A stretch of 64,000 bases of DNA, taken from positions 1-64,000 of the forward strand of contig JAZNIJ010000027.1 in the NCBI GenBank assembly GCA_045577455.1, read 5' to 3'. The position numbers and the translations under genes were made by a program. The notes under the pieces are model-generated. The model was not told the origin of the DNA, did no database searches, and saw only the letters and a list, made by a program, of their open reading frames with translations. Each line of letters starts with the position of its first letter. Positions within the stretch are counted from its first letter, which is position 1. Positions 7,811-16,264 of the stretch are shown here, one piece after another. Source of the DNA: SIG653 sp045577455. Its GTDB lineage: Bacteria > Bacillota > Clostridia > Oscillospirales > CAG-382.

Positions 7811-10111
7811 TTAGTTTGTTGCAGTAAGGGGATTTGTATAAACATTGTAATATTGTTCTTCAATTCTGTTTTCAACGAAATCTGTATATGTGAATACATC
7901 CAATTCATCATACATATCTTCTTCAGACCATCCGAATAATTCACATGCCTCTTTGTTGAATTTTTCAATTGCGTTGTTAACAGCGTCAACTGCTTCTTTC
8001 TGAATTTCTGTTGCCTTTGCAATTAAGGCATCGTTGAGTGCTATAATATATCTTGTATCAACAAGGTTGTCGCCCTGAGCACCAATATATGCTTCTACAT
8101 CAGCTGTATATTGTTCAGAAGCTGAATATTTGGAAATAGCATTAAGGTATTCTGTGGATGCCTTATATTTTTTCAATTCGTCCTTGCTATCGTTTGTAAT
8201 GATTGTGTTCTTTCTATTTTTAACAAGTGTCTGGATATCAGATTTTGTATAGTTATCGCTTATATATTTGCTTATAACAGCATCGGTAATCTGTTCCGCA
8301 CAGGCGGCTTGGATTTCTTCTTCTGTTGCATTTGGATTTTCAGCAAGAACTGCTGCTTTAACTTCGGTTTCAAGAGTACGTTTGCTTGTTGCTACCAATG
8401 AAACATTAACAGCTTCTTCTGCTCTTGCATCAAGGGTTGAAAGATATTCTTTGCTCTTAGTGTAAATTTCAAATTCAGCCATATGGGTATCTTCAAGCTC
8501 TTTTACAAATGCTGCTAAAACTTCTTCTAAAGCTGTTTTTTGAATTTCTTCAACAAGGTCAATTGCATATTGGTCATAATCAATAATCGCATATGAACCG
8601 TTTGCAAGGTTCTTATGTGCATCACCAAGTGCTTTTGCCATAATTTCAACGTAGTTTGGCTCTGTTATGGTTTTGTCTCCGATTTTATAGGTTGCAGGAA
8701 CATATGCAAAGCCGGATGTGAGTGACAAAGAGGTTGCTATGTTAAGGTCCTTCATAAAGTTGTAAATCTCTTTGTTTTCGCCCTGCTTAATCTGGGCAAG
8801 ATAGATGTTACCTGTGTATTCGTTTTTCATAACATATTCGAATTTATCTGTTTTACCGTTTTTAATTGGCTCGATAAATCCAAAATCGTCAACAATGTAA
8901 TTTTCGCCCTGAATACCATAATATAAGGTATTTTTGATTTGTTCATCTGTGAAGATGGAAACGATGATATCAACAACAGTTGTAACTTCTGTGTTGGAAA
9001 CGGTTGAAGAAATTCCGTAAAGAGCGCTAAGGGAATCTTTTGTTGCAACAGGGTTTTTGTAGATTGAATACTCAAAATCTTTTCCTGTTTCTGCTTCAAG
9101 AGCTTCAATTTCCAACTGTGTACCCTTAATAAAGGTAACAGCGAAATCGTCAAACTTGGATGGGTCTTCAGCCATATATCCAAAAGAACGGTATTTTGCA
9201 AGAAGTGTTGCGTAGTCATCAATTATATGTGTGAAAAGTTCGGTGTCGAATGTGCCGTGAATTTTTGCGGTGTTGTCTCCTGCATCCGTTGTGAATGGTT
9301 CAAGATAGAAAGGAGAGTTGTTACCAAAGAGATATTCATACTGAGCAGGGGAGCCAGCATCCTTGAGAGGGAGAACATTTGGATGATTTGTTTTGATGAG
9401 TTTAAGGTAGTCCTCAAGGTCTCCAAGAGTTTTCATTGTTTTGTAATCATACCTGTTCTCGTCAAGGTATTTTTTGTTAAATACAATGTATTCATATTCG
9501 CCCAAAGCAACATTGTTTGGTACACCGTATGTTTTTCTGCCTATTTTTGCAAGAGACATAATTGTTGGGTGAATATATTCTGTGAGAACTTTTGCTTCGT
9601 TTTCAAGAGTTGTATCAAGAGCAACTAATTTACCATTGCTTGCGAGATTGGTATATTGTGCGCTATCCTTACAGAGAACAATATCAACTCTGGGAGCTTT
9701 CAAAACAAAATCCTTGCCATTTTCAAGCATATCAATAATTTTGTCTTCGGTATAGGTATAAAGCTCCTCATCTTCTTCAGCTATAGAAGAATCGTCTGTC
9801 TCTTCGTAGCTTTCAGCTTCTTTGATAGCTGCGTTGAGCGCTTCTTCATATTCATCTTCGGCGAAAAGTCGAAGGTCAACTGCCAAAGTATATCTTGAAA
9901 TAAGAATGCGGTTTATGGCAAGCTCAACTGCTCTTATGGATTCGTCTGTTGTGCCTTCTCCCTTGATACCGTAAAAAGTATAAACCGGGATAACAGTGTC
10001 TTGAATTTCAGAGTCATCACTGCAAGAAGCAAGAGTTGGTACGAGCATCAAAGCGATAAGCAAAGTTGCCAGCATCTTTTTCACTGTGGATTTAAAGCTG
10101 ATTTTTTTCAA
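7811..10111 (-). CDS. Large lipoprotein, extracellular solute-binding protein-like
   Basis: The 766-residue protein begins with a lipoprotein signal peptide (basic KKISFKSTVKK, hydrophobic core, lipobox LASC with Cys30). It should be anchored outside the membrane. Residues about 40-450 resemble family 1 solute-binding proteins: the YGVPNNVALGEYEYIVFNKKYL segment region, then an acidic Glu/Asp patch near 95-120. The C-terminal 300 residues are helical and charged and match nothing I recognise. The start is TTG at 10111, with GGAGGAC upstream. No ABC permease or ATPase lies nearby, so the transport role is doubtful; it may sense or bind a ligand for a remote system. Confidence 0.72.
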   Translation of the reverse strand: MKKISFKSTVKKMLATLLIALMLVPTLASCSDDSEIQDTVIPVYTFYGIKGEGTTDESIRAVELAINRILISRYTLAVDLRLFAEDEYEEALNAAIKEAESYEETDDSSIAEEDEELYTYTEDKIIDMLENGKDFVLKAPRVDIVLCKDSAQYTNLASNGKLVALDTTLENEAKVLTEYIHPTIMSLAKIGRKTYGVPNNVALGEYEYIVFNKKYLDENRYDYKTMKTLGDLEDYLKLIKTNHPNVLPLKDAGSPAQYEYLFGNNSPFYLEPFTTDAGDNTAKIHGTFDTELFTHIIDDYATLLAKYRSFGYMAEDPSKFDDFAVTFIKGTQLEIEALEAETGKDFEYSIYKNPVATKDSLSALYGISSTVSNTEVTTVVDIIVSIFTDEQIKNTLYYGIQGENYIVDDFGFIEPIKNGKTDKFEYVMKNEYTGNIYLAQIKQGENKEIYNFMKDLNIATSLSLTSGFAYVPATYKIGDKTITEPNYVEIMAKALGDAHKNLANGSYAIIDYDQYAIDLVEEIQKTALEEVLAAFVKELEDTHMAEFEIYTKSKEYLSTLDARAEEAVNVSLVATSKRTLETEVKAAVLAENPNATEEEIQAACAEQITDAVISKYISDNYTKSDIQTLVKNRKNTIITNDSKDELKKYKASTEYLNAISKYSASEQYTADVEAYIGAQGDNLVDTRYIIALNDALIAKATEIQKEAVDAVNNAIEKFNKEACELFGWSEEDMYDELDVFTYTDFVENRIEEQYYNVYTNPLTATN

Positions 10112-10172
10112 AATATTGTCCTCCTATAACAATTAGGAAATTATGTATTTTGTTTGAGACTACACATATGTT

Positions 10173-10201
10173 ATAATACAACATTCTTTCCAATATGTCA
10201 A
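10173..10201 (-). promoter_or_regulatory. Promoter of the 766-residue lipoprotein gene
   Basis: Consensus TTGACA, a 17-base spacer and TATTAT on the minus strand, about 60 bases before the TTG start. The 286-base gap 10112-10397 holds this promoter and the opposing one at 10315. Confidence 0.8.
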
Positions 10202-10314
10202 GAGAAATTTATGCTTTTTAACAAAAAGAAGTGAATTTTTAATTCTTTTTCCAATACATTTTTCCGAAAAATAAGATATACATTTGATTTTCTCACACTT
10301 TTTTAAAAATGTAC

Positions 10315-10343
10315 TTGATATTGCTAAAAAGAAAGAATATAAT
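10315..10343 (+). promoter_or_regulatory. Promoter of the GNAT acetyltransferase gene
   Basis: TTGATA, a 17-base spacer and a perfect TATAAT, ending 54 bases before the ATG at 10398. Confidence 0.8.
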
Positions 10344-10397
10344 ATAGAATATGCGTATTTGTTTTAAACGCAGAATCAATAAACCAAGGGTATATTT

Positions 10398-10982
10398 ATG
10401 GATAGCTATAAGAAAAAAAAGATTTTTAATAATTTGCCAACGATTGAAACTCCCAGACTTATTTTGAAAAAAATAACTATGGATAATCTCTATGATATGA
10501 ACAGATATTCTTCTCTTGAAGAAACATCAAAATATTTAGCATGGACACCACACTTGAATCTTCTTGAAACAAGGGGCACAATTGAGTTTCATCAGGAGCA
10601 TTACAGGTTAGGATTAAGCCCTGATTGGGGAGTTAATCTTAAATCAAACAAAAGGTTTATCGGCACTTGCGGTTTTACATCAGTTGACGAATATAACAAT
10701 TCTGCAGAAATTGGGTATGTTCTTTCTCCCGATTATTGGGGGCAAGGGCTGATGAAAGAGGCAGTGAAGGCAGTTATGCAGGTTGCTTTTCTTGATATTG
10801 GTTTTCACCGTCTTACAGCAAGAATTATGGATGGCAACGAAAGGTCTGTGCGCCTTGCAACATCTCTTGGATTTGTTCATGAGGGTACGGGAAGGGAATG
10901 CCAGATAATTAAAGGAAAATATACAACGGTGCATACATACTCAATACTGATTCATGAGTACGAAAGGATAATAAGCGTTTAA
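10398..10982 (+). CDS. GNAT family N-acetyltransferase (RimJ/RimL-like)
   Basis: Transfers acetyl from acetyl-CoA to an amine. The 194-residue sequence fits the RimJ/RimL branch. It opens with the IETPRLILKK strand, has the GTCGF strand near 89-93, and has the acetyl-CoA pyrophosphate loop DYWGQGLMKEAV (112-123). The NERSVRLATSLGF helix and strand follow. The substrate may be a ribosomal protein N-terminus or a small amine and cannot be told. It is a single gene with its own promoter, transcribed away from the lipoprotein gene to its left. No clear terminator follows it. Confidence 0.88.
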   Translation: MDSYKKKKIFNNLPTIETPRLILKKITMDNLYDMNRYSSLEETSKYLAWTPHLNLLETRGTIEFHQEHYRLGLSPDWGVNLKSNKRFIGTCGFTSVDEYNNSAEIGYVLSPDYWGQGLMKEAVKAVMQVAFLDIGFHRLTARIMDGNERSVRLATSLGFVHEGTGRECQIIKGKYTTVHTYSILIHEYERIISV

Positions 10983-11049
10983 ATACCACTTTTTATAAAT
11001 TGAGTGCCGTTATATACAGTTAAAGCCCGTTCATTTTGTATCACAAAAA

Positions 11050-11077
11050 TTGCTTCAGCATAAACTGAAAGTATAAA
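11050..11077 (+). promoter_or_regulatory. Probable promoter of the rubrerythrin gene
   Basis: TTGCTT, 16 bases and TATAAA. A strong AAAGGAGAAATT ribosome binding site lies just before the ATG at 11113. No clear PerR or Fur operator was seen. Confidence 0.5.
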
Positions 11078-11112
11078 AGGGTTTACCTTTTATATAAAGG
11101 AGAAATTGGTTT

Positions 11113-11673
11113 ATGATAAAGCTACAGAATAATAATTTATCGGCAGGTAATGAAAAAGTGGGTGGTTTAACAAAAGCAAATCTTGAAACTGCATTTGAAA
11201 AAGAAGCAATTGCTTATGTTAGATACAAGGCAATGGAAGAAAATGCAAAAAATCAGGGATATGCTGATATTGCCCATTGTTACCACAAGGCGGCTGAAAA
11301 CGAACTTGCCCACGCTCTTGTCTGGCTTAACGAAGGAGAGAGTGGTGGCAATATAAATACAGACCTTGAAAACAGCATCAGAGGCGAAAACGAAAGCAGC
11401 GGGTTTTATATCGCCTGCGCGGTTGATGCTGAAAATGAGGGTCAAGACAACCTAAAAGAAAGGTTTTTAAATGCTTCCGCCGTTGAGAAAAGACATATGG
11501 AAACATTTTCCGACATTTACGAAAGATACAAAGGCGAGGAACTGTTTGTGTCTGAAAATGAAAGTTTTTGGGAATGTGAAAATTGCGGACATATTCATAA
11601 AGGGTATAGTCCTCCTTGTAAATGCCCTCTTTGTGCAAGAAGCGAAACATATTTTACAAGGTTGCCAGATTGA
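11113..11673 (+). CDS. Rubrerythrin (diiron domain plus rubredoxin domain)
   Basis: Rubrerythrins reduce hydrogen peroxide in anaerobes using a diiron centre fed by a rubredoxin-like Fe(Cys)4 site. The 186-residue protein has two diiron half-sites: FEKEAIAYVRY near 28-38 with ENELAHA (62-68), and ENEG near 107-110 with EKRH (125-128). The C-terminal rubredoxin knuckles are CENC (155-158) and CPLC (171-174). It is monocistronic and ends in a bidirectional terminator. The last 24 bases before the tail are duplicated 60 bases downstream (see the repeat). Confidence 0.93.
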   Translation: MIKLQNNNLSAGNEKVGGLTKANLETAFEKEAIAYVRYKAMEENAKNQGYADIAHCYHKAAENELAHALVWLNEGESGGNINTDLENSIRGENESSGFYIACAVDAENEGQDNLKERFLNASAVEKRHMETFSDIYERYKGEELFVSENESFWECENCGHIHKGYSPPCKCPLCARSETYFTRLPD

Positions 11674-11724
11674 CATTTTAATGATGCTGACAATGTGAAA
11701 AGCGAAACATATTTTACAAGGTTG
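11641..11724 (+). repeat. 24-base direct repeat spanning the end of the rubrerythrin gene
   Basis: AGCGAAACATATTTTACAAG plus GTTG occurs at 11641-11664 inside the gene and again, identically, at 11701-11724 past its stop. The second copy would still encode SETYFTRL followed by VV and a stop. The copies are exactly 60 bases apart, which suggests a recent local duplication or a rearranged C-terminus. Confidence 0.85.
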
Positions 11725-11756
11725 GTAGTTTAATCATCTAAAGAATAAAAAGAAAA

Positions 11757-11795
11757 GCTGTTGAAGGTGAAAAACCTCAACAGCATTTTTCTTTT
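11757..11795. terminator. Bidirectional terminator between the rubrerythrin gene and rpmB
   Basis: GCTGTTGA / TCAACAGC stem (11757-11784) with inner GGT/ACC pairs. It is followed by TTTTTCTTTT on the plus strand and TTTTCTTTTTATTC on the minus strand. It sits between two convergent genes. Confidence 0.88.
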
Positions 11796-11804
11796 AAACA
11801 GTTA

Positions 11805-11993
11805 TTAAACAGCTCTCTGAACCTTGCCTGAACGAAGGCAACGAGCACAAATGTAAACAGACTTTGTTCCACCGTTAATGTTTGCCTTTACTTTTCTGAT
11901 GTTTGGCTTCCAAGTTCTGCTTGTTTTTCTGTTAGAGTGAGAAACATTGTGACCAAAGGTAACACCCTTGTCGCAAAATTGACATTTTGCCAT
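11805..11993 (-). CDS. rpmB: 50S ribosomal protein L28
   Basis: L28 is a small protein of the large ribosomal subunit. The 62-residue product reads MAKCQFCDKGVTFGHNVSHS and continues with the TSRTWKPNIRKV core typical of L28. It keeps both cysteine pairs (CQFC and CARC), so it is the zinc-binding form rather than the Cys-less paralogue made under zinc limitation. The ATG at 11993 has GGGAGGTAGTT upstream; an in-frame ATG at 12035 has no such site. It has its own promoter and a 170-base structured leader. Confidence 0.97.
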   Translation of the reverse strand: MAKCQFCDKGVTFGHNVSHSNRKTSRTWKPNIRKVKANINGGTKSVYICARCLRSGKVQRAV

Positions 11994-12170
11994 AATAACT
12001 ACCTCCCGTGAATGTATAAATTTTTTTATTTTCAAAATAACCTTGGGCGTTATATAGGTAATAAAGCTCGCATATGTTTCCGTATCATTGGAACATTTGC
12101 AATAGAGCTTTCATATATACCCCAAAAAACTGAGCATAAGGGATTAAGTATTAAAGTACATCCCGCATAC
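11994..12170 (-). promoter_or_regulatory. Structured 5' leader of rpmB (candidate regulatory RNA)
   Basis: Two hairpins are visible in the transcript. Near the 5' end GGGAT ... ATCCC (12140-12164) is extended by GTA/TAC. The second, at 12063-12111, has outer arms AAAGCTC / GAGCTTT, inner GCA/TGC pairs and ATGTTCC / GGAAACAT around an 8-base loop. A leader this long and this paired before a single ribosomal gene suggests feedback by L28 or another translational control. I do not match it to a named leader family. Confidence 0.5.
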
Positions 12171-12176
12171 TAATGT

Positions 12177-12205
12177 AGTATAGTACAAAACTGCCATTTT
12201 GTCAA
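12177..12205 (-). promoter_or_regulatory. Promoter of rpmB
   Basis: Consensus TTGACA, a 17-base spacer and TATACT on the minus strand. The transcription start would be near 12170. Confidence 0.85.
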
Positions 12206-12304
12206 TAGCTTTTTAAAAATATCTTTGTTAATTTTTTGTTTTGATATTGTATTTTTCTCATTTCAAGATATAAAACAGTCAAAGCAAATAATTGAAACTG
12301 TAAG

Positions 12305-13093
12305 TTATAATTTAAGAAGCTGTCTTGCGTTTTCGCCTAATATAAGCTCTTTTTCTCTTTCTGAAATAGAAAGAGACTGTATGAATTCTATAGAATACTG
12401 TGGATTTTCCCAAGGGCAATCACTTCCTAAAATAAAATGCTCTGCACCTTTTTTGTTTATTGACCATTCTGCTGTTTCTTTATCAAGCCCTAATGAAAAT
12501 GCTGTATCAAAATAAACATTATCTAATTTCCAAAGCAGCTCTGCAGCATCTCTCCATAAACCGTAACCTCCAAAATGGGCGGCAACGATTGTGAGCTTAG
12601 GAAATTTTTCCCCAATTTTTTTCAACATTAGGGGAGTGCAGTGAATGGGACACCCAAGCCCAATATCATAGCCGGAATGGAAAATAAGAATTAAGCCCAA
12701 CTGAGAAATGAAATCATATATTTCATCCATTCTCTTTTCGTCAGCATAAAAATTCTGATAATCGGGATGAAGTTTTATACCCTTTATTCCTGAATTTTCA
12801 ATAAATTCAAGTTCCTCGGTAATCCCTTCTGCATCAGGATGAATTGTTCCAAAAGGGATTAACCTTTCACTTTTTATTTCATTGAGAAATGAGTTTATTT
12901 TCCTCATTTGCGTTGGCTTCGTTGCAATGTTGAGACATACGGAAGCATCAATTCCTGCTTTTTCCATAAGCTCAAGGGTGTTTTTCGCTGTTCCGTTTGT
13001 TTGCGGTTGCAATCCACTTCGTTTCGCTAATGCTTCAACCGCCCGTTCTGCCAATGAGTCTGGGAAAATATGGGTGTGAAAATCAATTATCAT
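12305..13093 (-). CDS. Amidohydrolase family metal-dependent hydrolase (TIM-barrel)
   Basis: The 262-residue protein begins MIIDFHTHIFPD, giving the first metal-binding HxH (His6, His8). It has GIKLHPDYQ mid-barrel, FHSGYD, AAHFGG and the metal-binding aspartate in LGSDCPW near the C-terminus. This set fits the COG2159/amidohydrolase-2 group, whose members hydrolyse or decarboxylate small ring or carboxylate substrates. The actual reaction is unknown. I prefer the ATG at 13093 because AAGAGGC precedes it; an in-frame TTG at 13111 is less likely. Last gene of the leftward envelope block; no convincing terminator follows. Confidence 0.85.
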   Translation of the reverse strand: MIIDFHTHIFPDSLAERAVEALAKRSGLQPQTNGTAKNTLELMEKAGIDASVCLNIATKPTQMRKINSFLNEIKSERLIPFGTIHPDAEGITEELEFIENSGIKGIKLHPDYQNFYADEKRMDEIYDFISQLGLILIFHSGYDIGLGCPIHCTPLMLKKIGEKFPKLTIVAAHFGGYGLWRDAAELLWKLDNVYFDTAFSLGLDKETAEWSINKKGAEHFILGSDCPWENPQYSIEFIQSLSISEREKELILGENARQLLKL

Positions 13094-13134
13094 TTTTGCC
13101 TCTTTTTGCAAATAAATTGTTTTGAAACGCTTTT

Positions 13135-13689
13135 CTACTTTTGAACATTGGATGTGATTTCGCCTGTTAATTCTCCGTCAGCTTTTTCGATTTTTGAATT
13201 ATTATTTGAATTTTCTGATGTGTTTTTGATGATTGATTTTTCGGTTAATGTTTCTTCTTCTTCTTCGTTTTTATAGTTCATAACCAAATGACCGTTACAG
13301 AAAACGGCTGTAAGCATTGAAAAAGTGCTAACGAAAAACCAAAGTGCTTTGAGATGCACATCCTGAAGCATATTTGGAAGAATTACATTTTTGTTTGTTA
13401 TTATGCTTATAAAGCATATCCAGAAGGTAAGAAAAGCAACCTTGCGGAAAAAATAGCTTTTACTTTCCCGTTTTTGAAGGATTAAAATTACAAAAATAGA
13501 ATTAACTAATGATGAGATTGAGAGTATAAACATCAACATTTTTGTAACATCGCTTTTTAAGAAACCCATTGCAAAATTAACCGAATCTATAAAATGCAAA
13601 GTTAAATGCATAAGAGCTATAACAATAGAGATGTTTGCAGTTATCAAAGCACCCACATACAGAGGGCGAGGTAGTTTTTTATTGTTCAT
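13135..13689 (-). CDS. Hypothetical four-helix membrane protein
   Basis: No family recognised. About 184 residues with four hydrophobic stretches (roughly 12-35, 45-70, 80-98 and 112-130). A polar tail follows that is rich in Glu, Asn and Ser (NEEEEE, then NSNNN). The ATG at 13689 has AGGAG six bases upstream; an in-frame TTG two codons earlier is less likely. It follows the phosphodiester-glycosidase gene by 13 bases, so the two are probably co-transcribed. The polar C-terminus probably faces the cytoplasm if all four helices span, but topology is not established. Confidence 0.7.
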   Translation of the reverse strand: MNNKKLPRPLYVGALITANISIVIALMHLTLHFIDSVNFAMGFLKSDVTKMLMFILSISSLVNSIFVILILQKRESKSYFFRKVAFLTFWICFISIITNKNVILPNMLQDVHLKALWFFVSTFSMLTAVFCNGHLVMNYKNEEEEETLTEKSIIKNTSENSNNNSKIEKADGELTGEITSNVQK

Positions 13690-13702
13690 TTTCAACTCCT
13701 GT

Positions 13703-14941
13703 TTATTCTGTGAAATCCCAGATGAATACCATATCGGAATTATCTCTGCCTGTGCCTTGGTATTTTTCGTTTACAATAGAATCGCCAAATGTCATAACAG
13801 AGGATTGACCACCATCAAGATTGTATGCAACATTGCATCCGATATACTCCATAAAGCCCGAAAGTCGAGAAAGGGTAACTCCGTATGCAGATCCCTTTTT
13901 GCGTCCCCCTGCAACAACAAAGCAATAATGTCCTGGGTCATAGTAACCAATGGCTGTTCTTGGGTTAGCGTTCATTATATCTGACCTATGGCTGAAATCC
14001 TTTATTGCTTCTCCGTTTGCGGTTAGCAGATTAGGGCCGAAATCCCAAACATGCCATGCACCCTTTGCAAGCTCATCTTTTGCGTTGAATTCACCGGGGG
14101 ATTTAATGACCATTGTGCCATCTCTATATAAAATGCAAACATCATATTCTGCAATTCCCGAACCGAAAAGCTCACCGTTTCTGATAATTGCTCCGTATCT
14201 GTTAAGACCGCAGTAGTCTCCGTTTATGGCAGCAGGGATGCTGTATCCCAATTTCTCATAACATTCAACCATTTCCATTATTTCAGAGCTATGCCCCGAG
14301 CCGGGGTTTTTAGCACCTGAGAAACCAACTGCCAAGCTTTCGATATGCTTTATATATATATCCTGAACAAAATAAAGCTGTTCTTTGTAGATTATCTCTT
14401 TCAAAGTTATGTGAACAAATTCACTCTTGAAAAGAGTTGAAGTTGAAACAACTTCTCCGTTTGTAAATTTGTCTGCATAAACTTTTCCTGCTGTGCTTAT
14501 GGAATTGTGAATTATTTCCTCACTTGAAGCATCTTCAGATGGTGCTTCGACTGAAATATCTTCGGATATATCATCATTACTGTTTTCAGAGGAGCTGTTA
14601 TCGTTTGATGTTTCATACGAAGCATCGCTTGATATAACTTCCGATATGTCGCTTGATGTATCGTTTGAAATATCCCCCGAAGCATCATTTGAGCTATCGA
14701 ACGAAGCATCGCTTGAAGTTGCGTCGGGCAACTCTGAAAAATCATCCTCAGAATAAATTTCGCCTTCTCCCGAAGATTCATCCTTACCAAAATCCGGCTT
14801 TTGAATTGGAGTAATATCCTCCTCAGGTGCCCATGACCTTACATGGTCAAAATATGCAAATGTTAGGATAGAAATTGCAAATATCAAAATATCTGCAAGG
14901 GTGATAATGAGAATTCTTTTTCCGTTAAATTTTTTCTTCAT
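13703..14941 (-). CDS. Membrane-anchored phosphodiester glycosidase (NAGPA-domain) protein, copy 1
   Basis: The 412-residue protein has one N-terminal membrane anchor (about 10-30). A Ser/Asp-rich low-complexity spacer (about 60-145) leads to a C-terminal domain. That domain has DYCGLN, IIRNGELFG, NPRTAIGY, FVVAGGR and NLDGGQSSVM, the pattern of the N-acetylglucosamine-1-phosphodiester alpha-N-acetylglucosaminidase family. Members cut or process phospho-linked sugars and are common in exopolysaccharide loci. It would display the domain outside the cell on a flexible stalk. It is paralogous to the next gene upstream (16189-14969). Confidence 0.85.
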   Translation of the reverse strand: MKKKFNGKRILIITLADILIFAISILTFAYFDHVRSWAPEEDITPIQKPDFGKDESSGEGEIYSEDDFSELPDATSSDASFDSSNDASGDISNDTSSDISEVISSDASYETSNDNSSSENSNDDISEDISVEAPSEDASSEEIIHNSISTAGKVYADKFTNGEVVSTSTLFKSEFVHITLKEIIYKEQLYFVQDIYIKHIESLAVGFSGAKNPGSGHSSEIMEMVECYEKLGYSIPAAINGDYCGLNRYGAIIRNGELFGSGIAEYDVCILYRDGTMVIKSPGEFNAKDELAKGAWHVWDFGPNLLTANGEAIKDFSHRSDIMNANPRTAIGYYDPGHYCFVVAGGRKKGSAYGVTLSRLSGFMEYIGCNVAYNLDGGQSSVMTFGDSIVNEKYQGTGRDNSDMVFIWDFTE

Positions 14942-14968
14942 AAACTCCTCCGAGTAAATAAACGGATA

Positions 14969-16189
14969 TCAGCTTATATCTTGAATAAAAACAAAGTCTG
15001 TGTTTTTTCTTCCTGTTCCCTGATATTCTTCGTTTACTATTCTATCGTTGTGTATCATAACCGAGGATTCGCCACCGTCGAGATTGTATGCAACAACGCA
15101 TCCCAAACTGTTCATGAAACGGGAAACCTGTTTGTATGAAACACCGTATGCGTTATCAGAATTTCTTCCTCCTGCAACAACAAAACAGTAATGTCCGGGC
15201 TGAAAATATCCTAAAACAGTTCGCGGATTGCTTCCGCTGATGCTTGGTCTGTCTTTGAATTCAGTAAGCACGCTGCCATCTTTTCCCAAAAAAGGAGGGC
15301 CAAAATCCCAAACCTGCCAAGCTCCGTTTTCAAGCTCTTTTTCTGCGTTAAACTTTGCTTTTGGAACAGTTTTCATAACGCCGTTTTTGTAAAGTATGCA
15401 AACTTCTCTTTCGGCAATTCCATTTCCGTAAAGCTCACCGTTTCTTATTATTGCTCCCTTTGAGTTCAAACGGCAATAGTCTCCGTTTATGGATGCAATA
15501 ATATTATGCCCCTTGTTTCGGTAAAATTCTGTCATATTTAAGATATAATCGTTGTATTTTCCGCTTTTGTAGCTTCCGCCTGCAAATCCCGTCTGGAAAC
15601 ATTCAATGTCGGTTATGTATATGTCCTGAACGAAATACAGCTTTCCTTCAAATTCAATTTCTTTTAGGGTTATATGTACCTTGTTACTTTTGTATTCGTT
15701 GTCTGTATTGATAACATCACCATCTGTAAAATGGTCTGCATATTGGTTTTTTGCTTCTTCAATTGTGAATGGAGGCGGTGTTTCTTCCTCGCTTGTATCG
15801 GTGTCAACACTTGTGTCGGTGTCAACACTTGAATCTGTATCAATACTTGAATCTGTATCAATACTTGAATCGGTGTCAACACTTGAATCTGTATCAATAC
15901 TTGAATCTGTATCAATACTTGAATCTGTATCAATACTTGAATCGGTGTCAATACTTGAATCTGTATCAACACTTGAATCGGTATCAACACTTGAATCGGT
16001 ATCAATACTTGTATCGGTATCAATACTTGTATCGGTATCAATACTTATGTCGGTATCAATACTCGTATCGGTATCAATATTTTCGCTTGTTTTTTCGTTG
16101 GTTTCTGCACCTGAACAGGATGTTAGCAAAAACGACGAAAGAATAAGGGATAAAAGCACCTTTTTTCTTTTGCTTAAGTTGTTTTTCAA
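14969..16189 (-). CDS. Lipoprotein with hexapeptide-repeat stalk and NAGPA domain, copy 2
   Basis: The 406-residue protein has a lipoprotein signal (lipobox LLTSC, Cys25). Sixteen tandem copies of a six-residue unit (I/V)DTD(S/T)S follow, over residues 38-133. The C-terminal domain matches copy 1: DYCRLN, NPRTVLGY, FVVAGGR, NLDGGESSVM, then YQGTGRKN. The start is TTG at 16189 behind AGGAGGAAATGTA. The repeats would form an acidic stalk, similar in idea to Ser-Asp stalks of surface adhesins, holding the enzyme domain off the membrane. Copy 1 lies 27 bases downstream, so the pair looks like a tandem duplication with different anchors. Confidence 0.85.
   Translation of the reverse strand: MKNNLSKRKKVLLSLILSSFLLTSCSGAETNEKTSENIDTDTSIDTDISIDTDTSIDTDTSIDTDSSVDTDSSVDTDSSIDTDSSIDTDSSIDTDSSIDTDSSVDTDSSIDTDSSIDTDSSVDTDTSVDTDTSEEETPPPFTIEEAKNQYADHFTDGDVINTDNEYKSNKVHITLKEIEFEGKLYFVQDIYITDIECFQTGFAGGSYKSGKYNDYILNMTEFYRNKGHNIIASINGDYCRLNSKGAIIRNGELYGNGIAEREVCILYKNGVMKTVPKAKFNAEKELENGAWQVWDFGPPFLGKDGSVLTEFKDRPSISGSNPRTVLGYFQPGHYCFVVAGGRNSDNAYGVSYKQVSRFMNSLGCVVAYNLDGGESSVMIHNDRIVNEEYQGTGRKNTDFVFIQDIS
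15791..16078 (-). repeat. 18-base tandem repeat, 16 units, in-frame
   Basis: Sixteen 18-base units encoding (I/V)DTD(S/T)S. The codons vary a little (ATT/GTT, TCA/AGT) but no unit breaks the frame. Such arrays expand and contract by slippage, so the count probably differs between strains. Confidence 0.95.
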
Positions 16190-16264
16190 TACATTTCCTC
16201 CTGTGATTCTCCGTTTAAGGGGTTTTATTATAGGTTTAAAACACCCTTTTTGGAGTTCACATTC

